From positions 1,488,001-1,552,000 of the forward strand of contig CANLXH010000001.1 in NCBI GenBank assembly GCA_947495075.1: a stretch of 64,000 nt of DNA, given 5' to 3'. Shown here piece after piece: positions 8,778 to 16,323 of the stretch (position 1 is the first letter of the stretch; the number at the start of each line of letters is the position of its first letter). Source of the stretch: an uncultured Croceitalea sp. Lineage in GTDB: Bacteria > Bacteroidota > Bacteroidia > Flavobacteriales > Flavobacteriaceae. The position numbers and the translations under genes were made by a program. Below the pieces are notes generated by a model. The model was not told where the DNA came from. It did not search any database and saw nothing but the letters and a program-made list of their open reading frames with translations.

Positions 8778-9484
8778 TAGTCCTGTTTTTGCTTTGCCAT
8801 CCATTCGTATAATTCCTCCGTGGTATACGCGCGCTCCCATGAATTATGACCTACATCTTGATATCTTGTGTAAGTAACATCATACCCCATCTCTTTGAGC
8901 TTTGCAACCATATTATCTGATTCTTCCACAGCGATTACCTTATCTACATCTCCATGAAAAACCCAGATAGGCAATTCTTTATGTATCCAATGCGCATACG
9001 GCACGGGTGCCATACCACAAACCACAGCCAGAGCCGCCCATTTTTTGGGGTACTGCACTGCTAAATCCCAAGCGGCGCTACCTCCCCTACTAAGTCCAGA
9101 TAAGTAAATTCTTTTGGAATCTACACGATTACTTTCTATAATGGAATCCAAAAGTTGATTAACGGCATGTATATTCCACCATTTACGCTTATGCGGGTTT
9201 TGAGGTGCTAAAACAAGAAAAGGGAATTCTTTGCCATCAACTAATAGTTTTGGTGGCCCGTTCTTTTTTACCTCTTCCAATTCTCCACCAGATTCGCCTC
9301 CTCCATGTAGAAAGAGTAATATTCCAAATTCATCGTTTGGGTTTTCTTCATACTCCGAAGGGTAATACAGATAATACTGTAAATTCTCTGTAGTTATAGT
9401 CTCCAATTCCGAATCAATAAGCTGACTTTGCCCAGCGCAACTCTGTAAAAATAAAAGGCAACCACATAATAAAACTAATCTCAT
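8777..9484 (-). CDS. Lipoprotein alpha/beta hydrolase (phospholipase/carboxylesterase-like)
   Basis: The 235-aa protein has a lipobox (LLFLQSCAG) and an alpha/beta-hydrolase fold: GILLFLHGGGESG (oxyanion region), the nucleophile elbow GLSRGG with Ser, the acid in FHGDVDKVI and the His in QDVGHNSW. It resembles the prolyl-oligopeptidase/feruloyl-esterase-like hydrolases of Bacteroidota, and the substrate is unknown. It is the first gene of a two-gene operon with the VanX-like dipeptidase and is the last chromosomal gene before the mobile element. Confidence 0.88.
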   Translation of the reverse strand: MRLVLLCGCLLFLQSCAGQSQLIDSELETITTENLQYYLYYPSEYEENPNDEFGILLFLHGGGESGGELEEVKKNGPPKLLVDGKEFPFLVLAPQNPHKRKWWNIHAVNQLLDSIIESNRVDSKRIYLSGLSRGGSAAWDLAVQYPKKWAALAVVCGMAPVPYAHWIHKELPIWVFHGDVDKVIAVEESDNMVAKLKEMGYDVTYTRYQDVGHNSWERAYTTEELYEWMAKQKQD

Positions 9485-9592
9485 TTTTTAAAGCAGGTAT
9501 ATCTCAAATGTACGTAATGTTACGTTTAAAAGAATTTAAATAATTAATACCATATTCTTATTAAACAAAGGAAAGTTCTTAAAACAACAAAA

Positions 9593-9617
9593 CCCCTTGT
9601 AAATAAGGGGCTTTTCT
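9593..9617 (-). terminator. Original terminator of the tRNA-Arg transcript, now displaced
   Basis: CCCCTT-gtaaat-AAGGGG forms a hairpin. On the minus strand it is followed by a T run, and it sits just 3' of the truncated tRNA-Arg half. This is where the terminator of the intact tRNA gene would have been before the island separated the two halves. Confidence 0.65.
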
Positions 9618-9620
9618 TAA

Positions 9621-9666
9621 GTGATCGCGAAAGGATTCGAACCTTTGACCGTCTGCTTAGAAGGCA
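9621..9666 (-). other. attL: displaced 3' half of tRNA-Arg(TCT)
   Basis: This 46-nt stretch matches the 3' half of the complete tRNA-Arg gene at 39687-39732, from the anticodon loop to the discriminator base, with only two differences (9630 and 9646). Both differences fall in the T stem and pair with each other: A-T here, G-C in the right copy. The last 20 nt (9647-9666, GACCGTCTGCTTAGAAGGCA) are identical. There is no 5' half, so this is a non-functional fragment marking the left end of the element. Confidence 0.92.
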
Positions 9667-9750
9667 TCAGATTATATTGAAATTTTTAATTCTATTTTTT
9701 ACAAATTGCTTATTTTCAATAATTTATATTTTATATGATATAATCTGATG
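9665..9750. repeat. 13-bp perfect inverted repeat at the attL/integrase junction
   Basis: CATCAGATTATAT at 9665-9677 is the exact reverse complement of ATATAATCTGATG at 9738-9750. The left arm begins within the last two bases of the attL core and the right arm lies just upstream of the integrase. Its position suggests an integrase or excisionase binding site or an integrase operator (inference). Confidence 0.6.
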
Positions 9751-9770
9751 CTATATGATATTGAAAAACG

Positions 9771-9790
9771 TGTGCAAATGGTGTGCAAAT
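9771..9790 (+). repeat. 20-bp terminal direct repeat, left copy
   Basis: TGTGCAAATGGTGTGCAAAT occurs here and, identically and in the same orientation, at 39622-39641 just inside the right end. Each copy contains two TGTGCAAAT units. The left copy lies immediately upstream of the integrase start. This arrangement fits arm-type integrase binding sites. Confidence 0.7.
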
Positions 9791-9807
9791 TATTTGTATC
9801 TTTAAGC

Positions 9808-11022
9808 ATGCAAACAAATATAAATATCTCCTTAGATACCAGACGAAAAAGAGCCGATGGTACTTGCCCTATTATCTTTCGTTTAGGGCATCATAGACGC
9901 ACAGTTCCTATACCCTCGGGCTTCTTTGTTCCTCCAAAATTCTGGAATGAAAATACGCGTGAAATCAAAAAAGCCTATGAAGGTGTTTCTTCGGCAACAC
10001 GTCTTAATAATCTATTGGCAAAAAAGAAAGCAGATTTGATGGATGGGATTACTGCTTTGGAAGAGGTGGGGCGACTGGATGAACTCACGATAACTGAGTT
10101 GAAAAACGTGTTGACCAAACCGTCTGACTCAGTGTGCTTTTTTAAATACACCGAAAAGATTATTGACGAATTAGTAGAAGCTAAGCGCTTTGGTAACTCT
10201 AGAGCTTATAAAAGTGCTTTGGGTGCTTTAAAGAATTTTTATAAAAAAGATACTTTACGTTTTGAAGAAGTGACTCACGCCTTTTTAAAGCGGTTTGAAA
10301 CTGCACACTTAAAAAAGGGGAATAGTGTAAATGGTCTTTCAACCTATATGCGTACTATTCGAGCGATTTATAATCGTGGGATTAAAGAAGGTGTGATTTC
10401 TCAAAATCGCTACCCTTTTAAGCACTATAAAATTCGTACGGTATCAACAGCAAAACGAGCGATTTCAAAAGAGAAGATTAGAAAAATTCTTGACCTAGAA
10501 TTCGAACTAGACTCTCCCCTATTCCATACCCGTAATTATTTTCTGTGCTCCTATTTGATGAATGGCATGTCCTTTATTGATATGGCATTTTTGAAGGTTG
10601 ATAATATAATTGATGGTCGAATTCAATACAGCCGTAAGAAAACCTCAAAACCCTATAACATTTCAGTAACAGATCAGCTTTCTTCAATTTTAAAATTTTA
10701 TCTAAAGGGCAAAAAGAAAAGAGATTTTATCTTTCCAATTATTCGAAGGGATAACCCTCAAGGTCAATATTATGACGTGCAATGGGAGCGTAAACGCTAT
10801 AATAAACGTCTGAAAGAAATTGCCGATCTGTGTGGTATCGAAGATAAATTGACTAGCTATGTAAGCCGTCATTCGATGGCAACCAATCTTATTTTAAACG
10901 ATGTTCCTATAAATGTGCTTAGTAAAATGATGGGGCATGCGGATTTACAAACTACTGAGATTTACATCAAAGACCTTCCTATTAACATCATGGATGAATA
11001 TCAAGAAAGGCTTACATTGTAG
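9808..11022 (+). CDS. int: Tyrosine-type site-specific integrase (Bacteroidota ICE type)
   Basis: The 404-aa product has an N-terminal arm-binding part (INISLDTRRKRADGTCPIIF, as in many Bacteroidota integrases), a SAM-like core-binding domain around residues 110-210, and a C-terminal catalytic domain with YVSRHSMATNL (the R-H pair), MMGHADLQTTEIYIK (H and the catalytic Tyr). I chose the ATG at 9808 because a longer reading from 9748 adds 20 poorly conserved residues encoded by the terminal repeats. It is oriented inward from attL and is presumed to drive integration at tRNA-Arg(TCT). Confidence 0.92.
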   Translation: MQTNINISLDTRRKRADGTCPIIFRLGHHRRTVPIPSGFFVPPKFWNENTREIKKAYEGVSSATRLNNLLAKKKADLMDGITALEEVGRLDELTITELKNVLTKPSDSVCFFKYTEKIIDELVEAKRFGNSRAYKSALGALKNFYKKDTLRFEEVTHAFLKRFETAHLKKGNSVNGLSTYMRTIRAIYNRGIKEGVISQNRYPFKHYKIRTVSTAKRAISKEKIRKILDLEFELDSPLFHTRNYFLCSYLMNGMSFIDMAFLKVDNIIDGRIQYSRKKTSKPYNISVTDQLSSILKFYLKGKKKRDFIFPIIRRDNPQGQYYDVQWERKRYNKRLKEIADLCGIEDKLTSYVSRHSMATNLILNDVPINVLSKMMGHADLQTTEIYIKDLPINIMDEYQERLTL

Positions 11023-11081
11023 GCAAGGGTACTTTTAAAGTACCTCATGCCTTATTAAATAACCGTCAAATTGGGAATAAA

Positions 11082-11615
11082 ATGAAAATAACCAAAACCA
11101 TTAAAACTTTGTCGAAAATCAAAATAAGCCTATTTAACATTATTGTATTTCTTATCATTCTTATCACCTACTTAAGAGAAAAAAATAGTGTATTGGACAT
11201 TATGAGGGTAAAAGAAATTGAACTGGAAAAAAGGCAATCAGAGCTTTTAAAACGAGAACTTGAATTTGAATATCTTCAAAAGACGATGGAGTTAAATCGA
11301 AAGGAGCAGTATGTGAACGATAAACTTACAAGTTTACAGCATAAGTTGGATTTAACTCACACCAATAACCAAATCATTAATCAATATAAATTAAAAGGCA
11401 AGGCTGACGAAGAGTTAAAAAGCATAATTCGAGAAATCGGAATCAACCCATCTGATTTACACGGCAATTATTATAGGTTCAAGTTATTCTCCGCAATAGC
11501 AAAAGAACACGATTTACAGGACAAGTACGACGAATTTATAGAGACATCCTACCGTCTTATAGTTTTACCATATGGGAAAAAGCATTATTTCAATACAGTA
11601 AGGTCCATCAATTAG
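11082..11615 (+). CDS. Hypothetical membrane-anchored coiled-coil protein
   Basis: The 177-aa protein has one N-terminal transmembrane helix (ISLFNIIVFLIILITYL, about residues 16-32), a long charged coiled coil (residues about 45-105, rich in E, L and K), and a short C-terminal part. No family is recognised. It lies between the integrase and the DNA-binding gene and is in the same orientation, so it may share their transcript. Confidence 0.7.
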   Translation: MKITKTIKTLSKIKISLFNIIVFLIILITYLREKNSVLDIMRVKEIELEKRQSELLKRELEFEYLQKTMELNRKEQYVNDKLTSLQHKLDLTHTNNQIINQYKLKGKADEELKSIIREIGINPSDLHGNYYRFKLFSAIAKEHDLQDKYDEFIETSYRLIVLPYGKKHYFNTVRSIN

Positions 11616-11683
11616 TTGTTGCCCTTCCTTCCGTAATGTTTAAAGAGGTTGGCTTTATGGACATTTTTACCGAACTTTAATGT

Positions 11684-11956
11684 ATGAGTGTAATTTGCAT
11701 CGAAGAAGAAGCCTATTTTGATTTGCTTGACAGAACCATAGCCTATGTCGAGAAAAAGCTTGGGGACAGGCCTAAAAAATGGATTGATGAAGCCGAAGCG
11801 ATGTCACTCCTCAATATTAAATCTAAAACCACTATGCAGGAATACCGTGACCATGGTGATATTGGATTTACCCAGCCACGCAAGAAAGTCATCTTATATG
11901 ACAGGGAATCTATCGATGCTTTTCTTGAAAAACACGCTAAAAAACCGTTTAGATAA
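11684..11956 (+). CDS. Small helix-turn-helix (excisionase/MerR-like) DNA-binding protein
   Basis: The 90-aa protein contains WIDEAEAMSLLNIKSKTTMQ, EYRDHGDIGFTQPRKKVILY and DRESIDAFLEKHAKK. This is the winged helix-turn-helix pattern of Bacteroidota excisionase-like proteins (HTH_17 type), with the LYDRESIDAFL tail that is typical of them. Such genes often sit beside integrases and control excision or mobilization. Its stop overlaps the next start (TAATG). Confidence 0.75.
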   Translation: MSVICIEEEAYFDLLDRTIAYVEKKLGDRPKKWIDEAEAMSLLNIKSKTTMQEYRDHGDIGFTQPRKKVILYDRESIDAFLEKHAKKPFR

Positions 11957-12234
11957 TGGAGGATAAAGATTATATCGAAGCCTTCAATCAGGGCTATGAG
12001 CTTGCACGGGAACTTGGCCTAAAATCCAATATTCTAAAAGGGGTCAATGCCGGGAAAAACCGTATAGAAGCTTTAAAAGATGGGATGGAGCAATTCGAAA
12101 AAGAACTTGAACTGGAGAAATCCAAAGAACAGGGCATTATTCCGCCTTTGAATTTAGATAGTATTGGTAGCAATTACATTGACTTAGATTCTGATGAAAA
12201 AGACAAGGACAAAGGGATAGATATGGATATTTAG
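11956..12234 (+). CDS. Hypothetical small acidic protein
   Basis: The 92-aa protein is translationally coupled to the preceding HTH gene (the stop TAA and start ATG share a base). The N-terminal half is helical (YIEAFNQGYELARELGLKSN, GKNRIEALKDGMEQFEKELE) and the C-terminal tail is strongly acidic (DLDSDEKDKDKGIDMDI). No family is recognised. A role as partner of the HTH protein is inferred from the coupling only. Confidence 0.7.
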   Translation: MEDKDYIEAFNQGYELARELGLKSNILKGVNAGKNRIEALKDGMEQFEKELELEKSKEQGIIPPLNLDSIGSNYIDLDSDEKDKDKGIDMDI

Positions 12235-12324
12235 TCTATCGCATGTCGTATAGCTCAAAAAACATAGAATTATGAGCTATAAATACTCCTGTTATAGCCC
12301 AAGCACAAAATTTTGGTTGTTTGA

Positions 12325-12333
12325 TGTGCATGT
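12325..12333 (-). promoter_or_regulatory. ACATGCACA element motif, copy 1
   Basis: TGTGCATGT (ACATGCACA on the minus strand) lies 33 nt before the preferred start of the radC-like gene. The minus-strand extension ACATGCACATCAAAC agrees with the copies at 25475 and 35060. This 9-mer occurs five times in the element. Confidence 0.45.
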
Positions 12334-12365
12334 TTCATCTTGATTATCAATGTCATGTTCCTGAC

Positions 12366-12839
12366 ATGACAAAAACACAGCAATACAAAATCAGCGAAAT
12401 CAAATTGACTTATACGCATAAGGTCAAAGCGGCAGAGCGTCCAAAAGTCACCAGTTCAGAAATGGCCTATGAATTGTTCCGAGCCAATTGGGATGATATG
12501 ACCATTAACCTATGTGAAGAGTTCAAAATCTTGCTCTTAGACAGAAACAATGCTTGCATGGGAATTGTACCAATTTCAAAAGGTGGAGTTTCAGGAACAA
12601 TCGTTGATACCAAATTGATATTTGCTTCTGCGTTAAAAGCCAAAGCAAGTGCCATTATTTTAGGGCATAACCACCCTTCAGGAAATTTAAAGGCGAGTAG
12701 TTCGGATAAATACTTGACCAATAATCTTGTTCAGGCAGGGCATGTCTTAAGCCTTCCTGTCCTTGACCACATAATATTAGCTGACAATGGTTATTTGTCC
12801 TTTGCGGATAAAAATTTATTGCGAGTTCCCGTACCATAG
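12366..12839 (+). CDS. RadC-like JAB/MPN domain protein
   Basis: From the ATG at 12366 the product has 157 aa. It carries LILGHNHPSGN-type sequence (here AIILGHNHPSGNLKASSSDK), the JAMM-like metal motif of RadC/JAB proteins, plus VLDHIILADNGYLSFAD. RadC-like proteins are common cargo of Bacteroidota mobile elements; the cellular RadC repair role is not well proven. A longer reading from 12321/12324 would run through a TGTGCATGT motif that recurs at regulatory positions elsewhere in the element, so I prefer the later start. Confidence 0.85.
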   Translation: MTKTQQYKISEIKLTYTHKVKAAERPKVTSSEMAYELFRANWDDMTINLCEEFKILLLDRNNACMGIVPISKGGVSGTIVDTKLIFASALKAKASAIILGHNHPSGNLKASSSDKYLTNNLVQAGHVLSLPVLDHIILADNGYLSFADKNLLRVPVP

Positions 12840-12995
12840 CAACAAAATTTGATAAAATATTTGGCAGGGTTTTTGAAATCTCTATCTTAGATTCAAGAAG
12901 CCAATAAAACGCTTGTAAAGCGTTTACAAACAAAGAGATATATAAGAAACAAATAACTAGATAAATAACATAAGCATTAGCTAACGAGTTCCACT

Positions 12996-13116
12996 GATTA
13001 TAGAAAACTGGTAATTTTTAAATGACTCATGTGGAAGACTAAGTTGCTAATGCCCACGGCACGCGTGGGCTTAGTTGCTGTCTTTGAGTCATGGGTATAC
13101 CAGTACCTCTATAATC
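12996..13116. other. 121-nt imperfect palindrome (structured DNA or RNA)
   Basis: Nested inverted arms pair in order: GATTATAGA (12996) with TCTATAATC (13108), ACTGGTA with TACCAGT (13098), ATGACTCA with TGAGTCAT (13085), and GCCCACG (13052) with CGTGGGC (13064) around a 5-nt loop. It lies in the 414-nt gene-free gap between radC and the first lipoprotein gene. It could be a folded RNA, a replication or transfer origin, or a remnant of a small transposable unit. No coding potential is evident. Confidence 0.6.
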
Positions 13117-13184
13117 GAGACGCACGAAGTTCACGCTCTTTTTTGCCGTATGATTACTGAAACACCCATCCATATCCGAGACCC

Positions 13185-13236
13185 TTGAACGAATTAGAAT
13201 CCCCACCTCTAATTACGCACACCTGCATTCGTTCAA
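13185..13236. other. 52-nt stem-loop upstream of the lipoprotein genes
   Basis: TTGAACGAA at 13185-13193 pairs perfectly with TTCGTTCAA at 13228-13236, and the inner arms TTAGA (13194-13198) and TCTAA (13208-13212) pair too. It ends 17 nt before the start of the next gene, so it could act as a leader hairpin or operator for the lipoprotein operon. Function not known. Confidence 0.5.
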
Positions 13237-13253
13237 TCCTTTAAAAATCAAAA

Positions 13254-14078
13254 ATGAAAAAATCCAATACATCCCTTATGGATATCCGTAAGGAATTAAA
13301 TACATCTCTTTATAGCTTCACATCCAAAAGCTATTTCGTCTCATTAATAATCACCCTTTTGATGCTTGTATCATGCAACGATGCCAAACCACAAAGTAAA
13401 GCGGATATAAAAGAAGCACAGAAAGCCTTAGAGGTGAAAAACCTAGAACAACTTTTTCTTGGGGCGGTCAAGCTCTGTGTCGATTCTCCAGATGCACAAT
13501 GCTGTCAAAGCTTTGTCGTCTATCCTTATATCAACCCTATGGAGATCTATCTGAATGTCTTTGAAAATGACCGAACAATCTTTGACAACCAAAGCAATCC
13601 TTTTAAGCTCAAAGAAGTAAGAGAAGATATGAAAGGCAAAATCGCTAAGGTTAAGGACAAAGCTGTTGCCACTGGTTCAGATAATTTAGTTTATGAAGCT
13701 TATGGGGAATGGAATATAGGTGAGTATGATTTTGATAAAGAAAAACTCAAAATAAATACTCATAATACCATGCACTTTAGAGGTCTGCCTATCAGCTTTG
13801 GTTCGGGAAAACCTTTCAAACCTCAGGAGTTTCAAAACTTTGATTCATCTATAGCGGTGGATGAAAAAGAAGCAGAAAAGATTTTTGAGTATTACGAAGG
13901 TATCAAAGATAAATTTCAACTAGGCTCCATAAAGCTGATAAATACCCGCATCACATATTCATTACACAAACCAGAACCAAGAAGCCGTCGCCCAAGTGAT
14001 TTTGTTATTAAGCCCAAAAAGGTTGAGCTTTTTCTTTATGGCGATTGGTCTGAGAAAATTGGCGAGTTCACTTTTTAA
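13254..14078 (+). CDS. Hypothetical lipoprotein
   Basis: The 274-aa protein has a long N-terminal region ending in a lipobox (IITLLMLVSCND), so the mature protein is a lipid-anchored envelope protein. A first helix (ADIKEAQKALEVKNLEQLFL) is followed by a cysteine-rich stretch (LCVDSPDAQCCQSF) and then a mixed alpha/beta domain without recognised motifs. The start could also be an internal Met. It is the first of three consecutive envelope-protein genes on the element. Confidence 0.7.
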   Translation: MKKSNTSLMDIRKELNTSLYSFTSKSYFVSLIITLLMLVSCNDAKPQSKADIKEAQKALEVKNLEQLFLGAVKLCVDSPDAQCCQSFVVYPYINPMEIYLNVFENDRTIFDNQSNPFKLKEVREDMKGKIAKVKDKAVATGSDNLVYEAYGEWNIGEYDFDKEKLKINTHNTMHFRGLPISFGSGKPFKPQEFQNFDSSIAVDEKEAEKIFEYYEGIKDKFQLGSIKLINTRITYSLHKPEPRSRRPSDFVIKPKKVELFLYGDWSEKIGEFTF

Positions 14079-14103
14079 ATCATAAATCTAAAACCATAAA
14101 AAA

Positions 14104-14613
14104 ATGAAAGCACTAATATTTAGCTATAAATTTCTATTTCTAACCTTTATGTCATTGCCTTTGGCTCTTTGCTCTAGCGACAATGAAACCGAAACCGAAA
14201 CTGAAATACCTTTTGAATCAGTAACCATAGATTTGGGTAATACAAATGTTACTCTGAATGACACCATGTTTGAATTACAAGGTTTTTTGTTTAGAGTCGA
14301 ACGAGTTGAGTCTACTACAGCTGGGGGACCAGGAATATTATTGGCATTCCCTAATGAAAATGATGAGTTTAGTTTTATAGAACTAGATTTAATGGACACT
14401 AGAGGAATTTCTAAGATTACAATTTCATTATTTAATAATTGTAGAGGGTGCTTGGATATCCAAGTTTTAAATGGTTCTCAAATAATTACAGAAGTACCCG
14501 ACTCTGAAATAGAATCAGCAGCAACCGAGGTAATAATTGATGTAGATTCAGAAATAAGTGCCTTAAGAATAGCATCTGTGGAAACAACGGTAAATAAAAT
14601 CAAACTTGAATAG
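14104..14613 (+). CDS. Hypothetical small lipoprotein
   Basis: The 169-aa protein has a signal peptide ending in LALC, a lipobox with the lipidated Cys, then an acidic Glu/Thr repeat linker (NETETETEIPFES) and a beta-rich domain (VTIDLGNTNVTLNDTMFELQ). It resembles small surface lipoproteins but matches no family I can name. It sits 25 nt after the preceding gene and 2 nt before the next, so the three are co-transcribed. Confidence 0.7.
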   Translation: MKALIFSYKFLFLTFMSLPLALCSSDNETETETEIPFESVTIDLGNTNVTLNDTMFELQGFLFRVERVESTTAGGPGILLAFPNENDEFSFIELDLMDTRGISKITISLFNNCRGCLDIQVLNGSQIITEVPDSEIESAATEVIIDVDSEISALRIASVETTVNKIKLE

Positions 14614-14615
14614 AA

Positions 14616-15419
14616 ATGAAAATTAAACAACACGTAATAATCCTCTTCGCCCTATTAGTAATGGGGTGCAGTAATGAAAATTCAGAAACTGAAAATCCTG
14701 ACGATGAGATTGAAATGGGAAATTCTGAACCATCAGATGATATTAATACGCTATGGATCGCTAATATGACACAAGCGGCTAAAGGTCATCATCTTGAAAT
14801 AACTAAGACTAGGAAATCGACAATCACAGGCAATAGTCTTTTGCGCGAAAGACTTGGATTAAAAGATAGCACGGCAATCTTTTCTGTTTCAGGTGGTAGT
14901 TATAATATTGATGGGAGTCATCCTATTACTAAGGATGATTTATATACAGCTTATTCACCACTCCCGACATTGCGGAATAATGTGACCATATCCTTCACTT
15001 TTACGGATGATGAATTTGCCAATGCAGAATTAGTAATAGACCAAGCTATGGTATTTGCGGCACAAGGAGGGATTTTACCTGGTGAAGGTAATTTTGCTAG
15101 ACCAATCGAACAAGGAATATTTACAATTAGGGTAAAATCCGAGCGTCTCAATGATGCTATTCCACCACTTGGTAAGGATATAAACGGTGATACCTTTGAA
15201 TCATTTACTTATGAAGATATTGATATTCCAGATGAATTTGAGAGTTTTCAGTTAAATGCATACAAACTATTCTCAGACGACACGCCAATCGATGTAGGGT
15301 TTGTAAAATTTAGAGAGATGGTAAGGACTGCGGGAAATGTAATACCGATTAAAATTATAGAAACTGCGGTTGTGCAAAATGGCGAACGGCTTGAATTGGT
15401 CGAACCACTTAACTTTTAG
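14616..15419 (+). CDS. Hypothetical lipoprotein
   Basis: The 267-aa protein has a lipobox (LLVMGCSNE), a Glu/Asp/Asn-rich linker and a beta-rich C-terminal domain (FTFTDDEFANAELVIDQAMV, GKDINGDTFESFTYEDIDIP). No family is recognised. It is the last gene of the lipoprotein operon and is followed directly by an intrinsic terminator. Confidence 0.7.
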   Translation: MKIKQHVIILFALLVMGCSNENSETENPDDEIEMGNSEPSDDINTLWIANMTQAAKGHHLEITKTRKSTITGNSLLRERLGLKDSTAIFSVSGGSYNIDGSHPITKDDLYTAYSPLPTLRNNVTISFTFTDDEFANAELVIDQAMVFAAQGGILPGEGNFARPIEQGIFTIRVKSERLNDAIPPLGKDINGDTFESFTYEDIDIPDEFESFQLNAYKLFSDDTPIDVGFVKFREMVRTAGNVIPIKIIETAVVQNGERLELVEPLNF

Positions 15420-15427
15420 GATTAAAG

Positions 15428-15454
15428 AAGCCCATCACTCGATGGGCTTTTTTT
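15428..15454 (+). terminator. Intrinsic terminator after the lipoprotein operon
   Basis: AAGCCCATC-actc-GATGGGCTT is a perfect stem followed by a run of T. It closes the lipoprotein operon and touches the stop codon of the convergent minus-strand gene. Confidence 0.85.
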
Positions 15455-15995
15455 ATTCAAAATCATCGGTAGGTTCAGAAGGAATGACAAGCTCTTTTGA
15501 GTTGTCATCATAATCTATGTAGATAGGATATTGTTCCATAAGAGATTGGTCGTCTAGGTCAAATTCAAGTTCTTTTTCGAGTTCTCGTTGTTTTTCAAGC
15601 TGCCGTTCTTTGTATTTAGATAAACCTTTTTCAACCAAGATGGAAATATCCCTACTTTCAATGTCATCAATCATCTCAACATAATGGTCTTCTTGAAGTT
15701 CTAACGCCTTTTCTTGTAATGCAGGTTTGATTTCTTTGGCATAGTTTTCTTCCACCCTTTCAATTTCTTCTTTTGTTTGTCTTGGGGTACGGATTTCTTT
15801 GACATGTTTTTTTATGATACGAACATCCCCATTTGGTTTAGGTGCTGGGTCAAGCTTTTTGTAGGTTACTGTTTCGGTTTTTTCCAGTTCGAGGATTTTT
15901 ATGTTTTTTTCTTTGATAAGGTCTCGAACCTTTCGACTTTGTTTTCCAAATCCATGAATTACCATCAAGTCCAAATCATCTGGTTTTGTTGACAT
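15453..15995 (-). CDS. Hypothetical charged, coiled-coil-rich protein
   Basis: The 180-aa protein starts with a short N-terminal domain (LDLMVIHGFGKQSRKVRDLI), continues with long charged helices (QTKEEIERVEENYAKEIKPA; YKERQLEKQRELEKELEFDL) and ends acidic. No known family. It lies downstream of the coupling-protein operon on the same strand. The opposing 93-aa gene starts 47 nt upstream of it. Confidence 0.65.
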   Translation of the reverse strand: MSTKPDDLDLMVIHGFGKQSRKVRDLIKEKNIKILELEKTETVTYKKLDPAPKPNGDVRIIKKHVKEIRTPRQTKEEIERVEENYAKEIKPALQEKALELQEDHYVEMIDDIESRDISILVEKGLSKYKERQLEKQRELEKELEFDLDDQSLMEQYPIYIDYDDNSKELVIPSEPTDDFE

Positions 15996-16041
15996 TTATT
16001 GGGTTTTATAGTATTGTTATTCTGTCTTTTAAGGAATTGCT

Positions 16042-16323
16042 ATGTCTATTTTTCAAGGAGTTGAGGTCGATACGGATAAGCTACAGGCTTATCACACAAA
16101 GGACTTGGGCTATAAAGCCCAAGCCCGTGAAATTGTATGCAATCATTTGACTTACGAGCCGCCAATAGAACTTTCCGTACTAGGTGAGCTGCGTATCCGA
16201 AATGCACTTAAAAAATATGACCACGGTGAGATTACAAAGATTACTCTTGAAGAAATTATTGAATTTCACTCCGATGTTATTAATTCTATAATGATGGAAT
16301 GCGCTGAACCAGGCATAACTTAA
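16042..16323 (+). CDS. Hypothetical small protein
   Basis: The 93-aa protein (start MSIFQGVEVDTDKLQAYHTK) is mostly helical with a C-terminal KITLEEIIEFHSDVINSIMM. No family is recognised. Its 3' end overlaps that of the convergent membrane-protein gene by 4 nt, and it is transcribed against the flanking mobilization genes. Confidence 0.6.
   Translation: MSIFQGVEVDTDKLQAYHTKDLGYKAQAREIVCNHLTYEPPIELSVLGELRIRNALKKYDHGEITKITLEEIIEFHSDVINSIMMECAEPGIT

Noticed and set aside
9748-9807. Extension of the tRNA-Arg(TCT) integrase by 20 residues to an ATG at 9748
   Set aside because: The extra residues are encoded by the terminal inverted and direct repeats, and the conserved N-terminus of such integrases begins at 9808.
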